From Mariniphaga sp. (GTDB lineage Bacteria > Bacteroidota > Bacteroidia > Bacteroidales > Prolixibacteraceae): a stretch of 64,000 bases of DNA. The first letter of the stretch is position 1. Each line of letters starts with the position of its first letter. This document shows, piece after piece, positions 52,168 to 60,930 of the stretch. The position numbers were made by a program, and so were the translations under genes. Below the pieces are notes generated by a model that saw only the letters and a list, made by a program, of their open reading frames with translations, did not search any database and had not been told where the DNA came from. The stretch spans positions 248,001 to 312,000 of the forward strand of contig JAGXGA010000019.1 of NCBI GenBank assembly GCA_024636975.1, in the 5' to 3' direction.

Positions 52168-52296
52168 ATGATCTACACCTTATATTTTACCGATGACGCT
52201 AAAAAAGACCTTGACGGAATAAAGAAAAATGAACCGGTTGCAGTCAAAAAAGCAAAAGCATTATTAACAAACTACAGCAGCATTCCAAGACATGAT
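52168..52296 (+). pseudogene. Txe/YoeB-type toxin, truncated
   Basis: 42 codons: MIYTLYFTDDAKKDLDGIKK and AVKKAKAIINKLQQHSKT, then a stop. YoeB-type toxins continue from H-P-x-T with G-T-G-K-P-E-x-L and the catalytic C-terminal half, which is gone. It follows the antitoxin by 13 bases, the normal gene order. Confidence 0.65.
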
Positions 52297-52333
52297 TTAT
52301 AAATTTTGAATAATGGATACGGTTTAACTTCTT

Positions 52334-52600
52334 CTAAAGGTTTTCCTGACAATTTGTTGTCTTTTTAATTTTTTCCTTACTCTCTGTTTCTTGTTTTGAA
52401 CCTTCAATAAAACCTGCACTTTTTAGTTCGTCTACTATATATTTTATAATCTTTTCTGATGCAAGATTGGCGGCATATGATCGCAGATTTTTCTTTAGTA
52501 ATTTAGGAAACAATGACAGTATTTTATCTGTAATACGACTAAATAATGAAGGCTTCTTCCTCTTTGTTTCGGATGAAATATCTAATATTTGACTCATCAT
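52334..52600 (-). CDS. Hypothetical small helical protein
   Basis: 88 aa, basic, predicted helical (ITDKILSLFPKLLKKNLRSY; EKIIKYIVDELKSAGF). Not recognised. The Leu/Lys-rich amphipathic middle could be membrane-associated, but there is no signal peptide. It sits between a dead toxin and a frameshifted gene, so its own status is unsure. Confidence 0.4.
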   Translation of the reverse strand: MMSQILDISSETKRKKPSLFSRITDKILSLFPKLLKKNLRSYAANLASEKIIKYIVDELKSAGFIEGSKQETESKEKIKKTTNCQENL

Positions 52601-52642
52601 GGCAGAACTACGTAAATATATTTTGTCTTTTAACTTTTGATT

Positions 52643-53205
52643 TTATTTTTCAGGAATCTGTGCAATATCAGGAACATCGTATTTATAGTTTTCATGGCGT
52701 CTATCAATACCATTAATCAATAAATTCATATCCGTAATCAAAGGTAGATAATCTGAGCCTTTAAGGTTAATTATAAAACTTATCACGCAAATTTTTTGTC
52801 TTTTTGGCCTGATCCCACAATGTTCCAATGATTCCAGGAGCAACCTCAATGATAAAAGTCAGGAAAAGGATCAATCATTATTATCCCATATTTCTGATAG
52901 TCTTTGCTATCAATTGGAACAGTTGCACAGCCATACCTGTGCTTAAGAATGCTTAAAACTTCAGCGTAAGGCTCATTATTAATTATTCCTCCTTCTATCG
53001 TGACCGATTTATAATTTTTCAGATATTCTTCATCCCAATATATTTTATATTTGATTTTGGGCTCCTTTTCACTCATATTCTGCTCAATTACTCTACTGAG
53101 AACATTTTTAATGTATTCAGCCTTAATATCCAACTTATCGAATTCTTGATATTGAAGACCCACAGGAAATACCCCGGTGGAAATAGCAGCTTTTTTAAGG
53201 TGCTC
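52643..53205 (-). pseudogene. Unrecognised protein, doubly frameshifted
   Basis: Three consecutive pieces in different frames read as one protein: KKAAISTGVFPVGLQYQEFD...MIDPFPDFY (to 52846), IEVAPGIIGTLWDQAKKTKN (about 52843-52760), then LKGSDYLPLITDMNLLINGI, ending YDVPDIAQIPEK at 52643. Family unknown. The 5' end is cut at about 53210, where the duplicated FELQKDW fragment begins on the other strand. Confidence 0.55.
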
Positions 53206-53214
53206 TTTAGTTCA

Positions 53215-53315
53215 ATATTTGAACTTCAAAAAGATTGGAAAGAAACCTTCCACCATAAATATAATCCTTATTATGCTAATGTAATTAAAGGTCATCTCTT
53301 GGCAATGCAAAGACT
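53215..53315 (+). pseudogene. Partial duplicate of the 47862-48335 gene
   Basis: About 100 bases closely match 47935-48036 (FELQKDWKETFHHKYNPYYA, NVIKGHLLAMQRLV). The similarity ends abruptly on both sides. Confidence 0.75.
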
Positions 53316-53760
53316 TGTTTTCAAAAAGTTTAGAAAAAGAATTGAAACATTGTTTTCTCAACAATGTGACCAGTTTATGCTGAAAGTGATTATGCCAAGA
53401 ACTTATTGGGCTTTCTGTCAGAATACTTACAAAGATTACTTCGGTAACTTTATTACAAAACATTAATTTAAAGAACAGTAAACCAATTAATAATTTAAAA
53501 TATGCGTAAGTGTGTTTATCCGCACAACGGGTTTTTATTAAATAATTTTGTAATTAAATAATTTTAGTTTAACTTGAAGATGTAATTGATAAATAATCAA
53601 TAGGATTTTTCAGAAGTTATTGATTAATAATAACTTTTACTCAATATACTTTGGGACTCATTTAGTTGGATTAACACACTTACCTGATTTGCGGAATATT
53701 TGCTAATTGTAATAATGTAGTTAACGTTATTTTATTACGTAAACATTAACCAATTTCACT
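53316..53760. other. Non-coding gap before cassette B
   Basis: AT-rich, no gene. The right end (GTTAACGTTATTTTATTACGTAAAC, 53718-53743 region) contains a loose inverted repeat just upstream of the giant gene start. G+C rises sharply from 53761 on. Confidence 0.4.
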
Positions 53761-56700
53761 ATGAGACTCGCACTTGTTGATATCATCCGTCCGTACTTTT
53801 TTATTGGAGTGGAGTTGGGACCTGGGGTACAACAAGCCCTAACCATTCTGCATGTTGATGAATATGATGCAGCGTGGGATGACGATGCAGTTGTTATTTC
53901 GGGAACTGCTCGAATAGATTCTGACGATCCTTCTTCTCCATTCTTTTCGGTGAATGCAACGGGAAGACCTTCTACTTCACCTTCGAGTACCTCAACTAGT
54001 CCACTGGAATGGGAATGGCATGACGTAGCCGTAAAGTTCAGACTAACAGCGGCAAGACAACCCGCAGCTGCTCTCCAGTTAAGTGATATCACACATGACT
54101 CTTCTAATGTACTGGAGGCTTTAGGAAATGATACCGGCACCGCTTCTACCGATTATCCCAACACTCAATTTCGATTGGAATTAATGTTCGACCTGGTCAC
54201 AGTTACTATTCCGTGGTTGATTGCAGCTAAATTGGATGGGTACCAGCTTGTTCGTGACCCCAACAATCAAAAGGTCAAAGTTTCCCTCCCCCGCGTATTA
54301 TTAATTTTAAATCAGGACTCTGCCAGTTCAACTGATTTTGACGTAAAACTTGGCAGTTTTGGCGCAGAAACACTTGAAGATACCGACCCGGCGATTGCGG
54401 AACTTCTCCGGATGAATCCGCCATACGCGTTATTCCCAGGGGAGACATGTGGTTTTGGGTTTAAAAAGGCTATTCTCGATCTTTCCGAAACAAAAACACC
54501 CCCAGAATTATTGTCGCTATTCGGACTGGGGGATGACTGGCAGGGTATTTATCTTCCCGAGCTCAGATTTTTTGCTTCAACCCAGAAATCCGCAGGTGTT
54601 TCTTTCAATATAGGAGCACGGGAATTGTTGATTGGCCTTGATCCAACGCCGGGAATCTGGGGTGACTTTAATTTTGACATAGATTTCCTGGGAGATGCCC
54701 TTAAAGCCGGTATTCGTCTTTACAGTGTTGGTGGAGAATTATTTGAGCCTGAGTTGCTTTCAACCCATGATGATGGAAAGATAAAACGGTACCAGGTGAC
54801 GGTACCTTCGACAGCCGGTCCTGAAACTGAAAATTATCTCCTTATGGTAGATATAGAATCAGGAGCGGCCCCATTTACCATCCTAGCGGTGAGTGGAATG
54901 GATCACCCTAATCCTTTGGCAAATCTTCCGGCCACCACCATTTTTGACCCTGCCAGCTCTCCGGAGGATATTTCTGTCCTTCAGCGCATGCGACTATTTT
55001 CACAGGACCAGCGAGTGGCAATACGTATTACAAGTACACGCAACCCTTCTCAGGTACATACCATTGTGCTGGATGTTTTTCCGGATTATGTATCAGCTTC
55101 TTCTCATACTAATAGTAGGAATAGAATTGAGGATGCTACACTTTCAGGAAGCACCACAGGAAATACAGGCACTGTGAGAATTGAGAGTCAGACATCGACT
55201 TCCGCCATATTAGTCCTGGATCCCCCGAACGGAACCCTTTCGGTTGATGGTGACAGTAAACCGGTCACTAATGGCAGGGCTACCGTAATTATTGAAGCAG
55301 GCAATTCACACGATATAAGTGTACACTGGGATGCCGCGGTTATACCGGTTCAGCGGCATTATTTTTTCTTTGCCTTTAATTCTTCTGTAGTCACAACGGC
55401 CAGGACGACTGATATAAGAGAGCTGGACGAACTTATCAATCAATTCGGTGGACTTGAGGAATCTGAGAGAATCATTCGAGTAGATGCTTACGCCAGTCGG
55501 CAAGCAGCTCCAAATAAAGCCCGTAACGATGAACTTTCCCAAGAACGTACGAATTTTGCCATCCAAAAAATAAGAGAACGAGCTGAAATTTTACGTGTTA
55601 CGATTCCTGCAGTAATTCCTGACCATGCTTGGGGAAATGATCGGTATGCAGAACCTGCTGCTGGTGTTGATACACGCCTTATTAACGGACAGATTCCGGG
55701 AAATCCGGATAACTTATCTGCCTCGGAATATAGTGCTAATCATCAGGAAAATTATGATCCGGATATTTTTCAGGTAGCTGTTATAAGTCTTCTTAGACTT
55801 GACTCAAGTCCAGGAGATTTTTCAGGCACGCTGAGCAGGGTCGATGAGGACTCTTCAGATGAGGTTGACCGACCGCAGGAGCCACCCACACCACAGAGCC
55901 AGCAGCCCGGGTTCTTCAGACATGTGGGGGCAAGCATCCGTTTTGAAAAAGATCCCGTTCCGGTCGGCTTTGAATTACGGCTCACGGTAGATTTTAAAAC
56001 CGCCCATGAAGAAGGACTTGAAGAATTCCGGGAGGATATTGATACGGTGGGGCCCGGATTGGAAGATCCGGATGAATTAGAAAATCTTCCCCAGGGAAAT
56101 CCCAACCCGGATGATGGTGTGGTAGAATGTCGTTTCACCTTAATGTATGATCCCTCCACCAGCACATTCCATGAAACTTTAGTGGCTAAGGCAGGGGAAG
56201 GTGATCGGGACGGGTTATGGAGTTGGGGAAATATTCCATCGACGGACGATACGTCAAGCCTGAGCACAGATGGCTGGAGGGATGTATTAGGACTTTATTT
56301 CACCCTTGCACCTCTTCTCGCCGAGACGGCCTCGGATACGGCGAATGGAGGAGAAGTAGTTCCGCTGGTCATTGGTTTGGCAGCACCGGTAGCAATTACA
56401 GCCCTTGGTATTGCCCATGTATTACGGTTCACCCATTACGGTATAGAGCTGGACGTCACCCATAATGACAATGATGTCAAAGCGTCATTGCTATTCGATG
56501 TAGAAAGTGCTATCTATCTGAATTTTAAAATTGGTGATTTTGTAATTGTGACTAACCGTCCCGATAAACCAGTTAAAATTCGTTACAAGGCCATCGGATT
56601 CCGGCTTGAATCTCAGGCCGATGCCCCTGTTTCTTTCCTGCCCGTATTTGATTCTTCCAGGGGCTATACCTTTGATCTGGGTGATTCAGGATCTTTACGC

Positions 56701-59700
56701 GTGCTACCCAGCCTGGGTGATAGTCTGGGAGATATAATTCAGGTTTTAGGAGCCCGGATTGCGCGAACAAACCCTTTGAATATTGAGGTAGAACTTGGAT
56801 TGGGCGTGGATCTCGGCATTATATCGGTTGACAAATTCGGTTTCCGATTACCTGTCGATCCGCTGGGAACACCTTCAATAACAGCAATCGGTGTGGGGGT
56901 AGAAATACCCGGCGTACTTACAGGCAAGGGCTACTTTAAAATCAATGATAGCGGATTTGTCGGGCAGCTCGACATAAGCCTGGAGACTGTAAAACTTCGC
57001 ATCGCCGGAGGTGTGGCTGTTCAGAGTGTTTCGGAAGGCAGTCGCTCGGCAACCTCTACAATCGTCACCCTGGCTGTAGAGATACCCGGTGGCATTCCGC
57101 TCGGCGGCACCGGAATGGCCGTATTCGGAATACTCGGTCTTTTTGTCATGCATCAAAAGAGAAATGAGAGTACAACGGCTCGGAATCCGGCACTGGAATG
57201 GCTTACCAGTGTAAGCGGTGATCCCACCGATTTACGGGGATGGGGGCCGTTGATTGATAAATGGGCTTTTGGTGTTGGCCTGGTTGCAGGTACCATTGAG
57301 GGAGGAACCGTATTGAATCTGAAAGGGATGCTTGTACTGGAATTACCAGGACCGCGTGTTCTTCTGTTTGTAAAAGCCAACATACTGACAGCAAAACCGG
57401 AAACAAAAGGAACCGGTACAGGCACGTTACTGGCGGTGGTTGATATCAGTCCGCAACGCGTGTTAATTGGTATAAAATTCTCCTATGAGATTACTAAGGA
57501 AGTACTTGAATTGAACATTCCGGTGGAAGCGGGCTTCTTTTATGATCCTCCCGAGCACTTTTATGTTGATGTAGGATCCATTGCGCAACCAATTACTGCC
57601 AAAATCCTCAACATAATTGAAGCTACCGCTTATTTTATGGTCCATGGTGATGGAATTCCTGACTTTCCACTGGGTGCCCTGGGTGGCTTTTCGGTGGCTA
57701 CAGGCTTTCGTGCTTCACTTACCTGGGGAAATACTGATATCGGGTTGTATTTAAGAATTGCAGCAGGTTTTGACATTGGCATTGGATTTAAGCCCCTGTT
57801 TTTTGCAGGACGTGTATATATTGAAGGAGAGTTACGTCTGTTTATTGTAAGCATTGAAGCCAATGCGGCACTTATTTTCAGAACCGATGGTACTGATACT
57901 ATCATATCCGGGGAGATTTGTGGCAGGGTGGATTTCTTCTTTTTCTCAGTTAAGGGATGTGTGGACTTTACCATCGGGGATGACCCTTCATTTCCTGAAC
58001 CACCGGATCCAATTCGCGACTTGATGTTACAGAGCCGCTCTCCCGCCCTCATAGAAGGAACCGGTGTTGACCGGGGTATTGACAACATTCTCTGTCGGGG
58101 CACCGAAGACGGCTCCGTACCACTTGTGGAAACCAGGGAAGGTGATGAAACGGTGATTAGAGAAGTATTTGTTCCAATTGACACGATCCCATTGATTCAG
58201 TTTGAAGTTGCTCCAGAAGTGGCACCTGATGCAACCATAGACGGCCAACTGAATGCCGGTCTTCCGGCAGGTTTCCCTGGTGGATGGCAAAAACGGGGAC
58301 AGAATTACCTTAGGTACAGGATTGAATTAATTGAACTAAAATTGGTTGCCATTGGAGGTGATCCGGTTCCGGCAGGGACTTCACCAGTGACCGAGGGTCC
58401 AAGGCCCTATACCTGGCGGCATCCGGATCAGCAAACCGGAAGTGATGGATTCCCTGTCGAACTCGCCTTACTTGACTGGAAACCGTCGAATGTCGACAGA
58501 GCACTTGTTCAAAGCGAGGCCCTGGATAGTCTTATTGATGGTCGCTGGGAAAATGTGTGTCGTCCGGTGGCAGAAGCAGCACAGGTACTTTGGACCTTCA
58601 GGTACGAACCTCTTGGTGCGTCGCTAACAGGATGGCTGATTGACGGAATGGCCTGGCCCGATGCACCGGATACAGTAAGATCACGTCCCGTAGATACAAA
58701 TGTGCGGGTGAAGGAAATATGGAGGACGGATACCTTTCTGGATGGCATGCTGCCCGCAAAAGAAGCCCATGTTGTCGGCCAGCAAGCGGTGTGCCCAAAA
58801 CCTCCGCGCCGCCCCTTCAGACCTGATGTGGAGATTATTGACAGGGCAATATTCAGTAGGAGAACTACCCCGGTGATTACTTCATTGAGAGGTAACCTGC
58901 CTGTTTCAAGGGTAAATTTACCTGGAATGCTTACCTCTGCCCGCTTACTTGCTTCAAGCAGAAAATGCATTTCAAAAGTTCTTTGTGCTCCGTACGAGAT
59001 TCCTGCCGCCAGCATAGGCATTCAAAATGACCCCCTGAGAAAGGCTCTTCTAAATCTCGATGATCAGAGGGCCGACACACTAAGGGATGTTGTCAGAATA
59101 CAAGGGGGTCCATTCCGGGAACTTAAAGTGTTGATATTTGCACGGTCAAAAATGGTCATTGAGGGACTGGTACAGCTACTGGCCTTCGCTCCCGGAAGGG
59201 TTGAAATAGGTATTGCCCCTGATTTCAAAAGAATAAGTAACGATTTAGATCTACCGGACAAATGGACCGATATGTCTGGACCCTGGTGGGATGACGTTAA
59301 ACTGGCAAGGTCTTATTTTCCGCATCTGGAAAGAGCCGGCGGTTGGGATGAGTTTCTGATTACAATCAAGACAGAAAAGCCCGTTCTGACTTTAGATATT
59401 GGAGTGACACCGCTTGCAGGCTCTATTGCCAATTTTGGCATGCAACCACCCCCTTTCTTCGTGGCTGTAATTGAAGGCTTATCAGAATATGAAGTTCTGC
59501 GAGAGACTGATGAAACCGAAGAGAATGAAGAGGATACAAACGGTCTGAATGAGGCTCTTGACAACCAGGAAAGGGCTATGTTGTTACCAGATGCCGAATA
59601 TGAAGTGGTGGTGCATTATTCGGGTGAAGTAGGAAGTAAACCTGAGGATCCCCAGGATGATGATGATCCGAACGAAATTATTTCGAGACGTTCTGTTTCA

Positions 59701-60930
59701 ATTAGACCTGTTTCAAGAACATTTTTTACCGATAGAGAGCCTCCCAGAAGCCTTGATCCCTGGTTGCTCGTTCAATACCCGCCGCCGGGTGAGCTTTATC
59801 ATTTTTATAAAGAAACCGTCGTGGTGGTCTTTGCTACCGACAACGTGCTTGAGTTATTTGAGGTTTATGACAGGAGACTCCGGGCCGTAGCACGGGCGGC
59901 CTCGTTTCGTGGTTCAGAAGAAACGCCGGATGCTCCATTCACCCACCTTCTGCTGGCCCCAGTATTTGAGAAGTTGGAAGGAGCTATTCTGTCTCCGTGG
60001 GAATCTTCCATAAGACACAGACTGGCAGACCGTGCCTGTCTTAACCTTGAAACCGCAGGAAACAGACATGGGAGGGTGAACTTGCCGTTCGCAATGGATC
60101 CGCTGACAGACTATATAATGGAGGTTGAAATGCTTGACCCCTCTGATCGGGTGGTAAAACCAAGTAACCTAGAGAAAGAGGTCGGTGAACGGCCCTTGTT
60201 CAGAATGAATTTCAGTACCTCGCGATATCCAACCCGGGAAGCATGTGCCGAGGCAGTAAGGATTGCGAGAGTTAGTGGAAAAGTAATCAGTAATTTCACC
60301 CCGCTTGCATCACTTTCCGGAATGGTTTCGGATGAAGCGCTGGATGTAGCAACCATGGCGGCAGAGATTCCGCTTAATGAACGTCCTGAATCTCCAACTA
60401 TAACCGTCCTTTGGTCAACAGATTCCACACCTCAACCCTTGGCAATAGTAATTGAAACGCCGGAACCATTATGGCGGATGAGGGATGAGCCGGAACCTGA
60501 ATACGATGATACGGGTGAGTATATACTACGTTGGAGATTAAACAAGCGTCAATGGCTGGAGGTTGATGAACTCGTACGGTCAGATCCAGGGATTCTGGTT
60601 CATGATGGAGGTGATTTTTTACGCAGGACTACTGCTTTGAAGCAGCATTCAAACCGTACCATTGCAGAATTTCGGAATGATTTTATCGGACCAAGGAAAG
60701 CTCCGTCTGCCCCGATACCACTTCTTCCATTAGCCCTGGTTGATAAATTTGTCAGGGACGAGAGTGGCACAAGAACACTGGCTATTCTTAAACCCGGCGC
60801 CAGGGGCAATACCCTTACACTGGGATTATCAAGGGTTTTACATCCTCTATTGGATATTGATACATCGGACACCCCTGTGGTCCTTTGTGAAGTAGATGTT
60901 TCATTTGCACCTTGGGAGGAATTATCATGA
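53761..60930 (+). CDS. Giant DUF6603-like protein with OmpA-type domain, cassette B (B1)
   Basis: 2389 aa, no signal peptide. Residues ~530-680 form an OmpA-like peptidoglycan-associating domain: HYFFFAFNSSVVTTARTTDI, ESERIIRVDAYASRQAAPNK, then ARNDELSQERTNFAIQKI (N-x-x-L-S-x-x-R). Residues ~1105-1415 are the block shared with A3: IPLGGTGMAVFGILGLFVM, WGPLIDKWAFGVGLVAGTIE, LELPGPRVLLFVKANIL, SIEATAYFMVHG-like strands and GRVDFFFFSVKGCVDF. The C-terminal ~970 residues are beta-rich modules with no family I recognise. It may be a very large scaffold that binds cell wall, but the absence of a signal means its route out of the cytoplasm, if any, is unknown. The stop overlaps the next start (ATGA). 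Confidence 0.85.
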   Translation: MRLALVDIIRPYFFIGVELGPGVQQALTILHVDEYDAAWDDDAVVISGTARIDSDDPSSPFFSVNATGRPSTSPSSTSTSPLEWEWHDVAVKFRLTAARQPAAALQLSDITHDSSNVLEALGNDTGTASTDYPNTQFRLELMFDLVTVTIPWLIAAKLDGYQLVRDPNNQKVKVSLPRVLLILNQDSASSTDFDVKLGSFGAETLEDTDPAIAELLRMNPPYALFPGETCGFGFKKAILDLSETKTPPELLSLFGLGDDWQGIYLPELRFFASTQKSAGVSFNIGARELLIGLDPTPGIWGDFNFDIDFLGDALKAGIRLYSVGGELFEPELLSTHDDGKIKRYQVTVPSTAGPETENYLLMVDIESGAAPFTILAVSGMDHPNPLANLPATTIFDPASSPEDISVLQRMRLFSQDQRVAIRITSTRNPSQVHTIVLDVFPDYVSASSHTNSRNRIEDATLSGSTTGNTGTVRIESQTSTSAILVLDPPNGTLSVDGDSKPVTNGRATVIIEAGNSHDISVHWDAAVIPVQRHYFFFAFNSSVVTTARTTDIRELDELINQFGGLEESERIIRVDAYASRQAAPNKARNDELSQERTNFAIQKIRERAEILRVTIPAVIPDHAWGNDRYAEPAAGVDTRLINGQIPGNPDNLSASEYSANHQENYDPDIFQVAVISLLRLDSSPGDFSGTLSRVDEDSSDEVDRPQEPPTPQSQQPGFFRHVGASIRFEKDPVPVGFELRLTVDFKTAHEEGLEEFREDIDTVGPGLEDPDELENLPQGNPNPDDGVVECRFTLMYDPSTSTFHETLVAKAGEGDRDGLWSWGNIPSTDDTSSLSTDGWRDVLGLYFTLAPLLAETASDTANGGEVVPLVIGLAAPVAITALGIAHVLRFTHYGIELDVTHNDNDVKASLLFDVESAIYLNFKIGDFVIVTNRPDKPVKIRYKAIGFRLESQADAPVSFLPVFDSSRGYTFDLGDSGSLRVLPSLGDSLGDIIQVLGARIARTNPLNIEVELGLGVDLGIISVDKFGFRLPVDPLGTPSITAIGVGVEIPGVLTGKGYFKINDSGFVGQLDISLETVKLRIAGGVAVQSVSEGSRSATSTIVTLAVEIPGGIPLGGTGMAVFGILGLFVMHQKRNESTTARNPALEWLTSVSGDPTDLRGWGPLIDKWAFGVGLVAGTIEGGTVLNLKGMLVLELPGPRVLLFVKANILTAKPETKGTGTGTLLAVVDISPQRVLIGIKFSYEITKEVLELNIPVEAGFFYDPPEHFYVDVGSIAQPITAKILNIIEATAYFMVHGDGIPDFPLGALGGFSVATGFRASLTWGNTDIGLYLRIAAGFDIGIGFKPLFFAGRVYIEGELRLFIVSIEANAALIFRTDGTDTIISGEICGRVDFFFFSVKGCVDFTIGDDPSFPEPPDPIRDLMLQSRSPALIEGTGVDRGIDNILCRGTEDGSVPLVETREGDETVIREVFVPIDTIPLIQFEVAPEVAPDATIDGQLNAGLPAGFPGGWQKRGQNYLRYRIELIELKLVAIGGDPVPAGTSPVTEGPRPYTWRHPDQQTGSDGFPVELALLDWKPSNVDRALVQSEALDSLIDGRWENVCRPVAEAAQVLWTFRYEPLGASLTGWLIDGMAWPDAPDTVRSRPVDTNVRVKEIWRTDTFLDGMLPAKEAHVVGQQAVCPKPPRRPFRPDVEIIDRAIFSRRTTPVITSLRGNLPVSRVNLPGMLTSARLLASSRKCISKVLCAPYEIPAASIGIQNDPLRKALLNLDDQRADTLRDVVRIQGGPFRELKVLIFARSKMVIEGLVQLLAFAPGRVEIGIAPDFKRISNDLDLPDKWTDMSGPWWDDVKLARSYFPHLERAGGWDEFLITIKTEKPVLTLDIGVTPLAGSIANFGMQPPPFFVAVIEGLSEYEVLRETDETEENEEDTNGLNEALDNQERAMLLPDAEYEVVVHYSGEVGSKPEDPQDDDDPNEIISRRSVSIRPVSRTFFTDREPPRSLDPWLLVQYPPPGELYHFYKETVVVVFATDNVLELFEVYDRRLRAVARAASFRGSEETPDAPFTHLLLAPVFEKLEGAILSPWESSIRHRLADRACLNLETAGNRHGRVNLPFAMDPLTDYIMEVEMLDPSDRVVKPSNLEKEVGERPLFRMNFSTSRYPTREACAEAVRIARVSGKVISNFTPLASLSGMVSDEALDVATMAAEIPLNERPESPTITVLWSTDSTPQPLAIVIETPEPLWRMRDEPEPEYDDTGEYILRWRLNKRQWLEVDELVRSDPGILVHDGGDFLRRTTALKQHSNRTIAEFRNDFIGPRKAPSAPIPLLPLALVDKFVRDESGTRTLAILKPGARGNTLTLGLSRVLHPLLDIDTSDTPVVLCEVDVSFAPWEELS

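Noticed and set aside
52643-52849. Separate 68-aa gene overlapping its upstream neighbour by ATGA
   Set aside because: Its first ~30 residues are out-of-frame read-through; the in-frame pieces join into one frameshifted gene.
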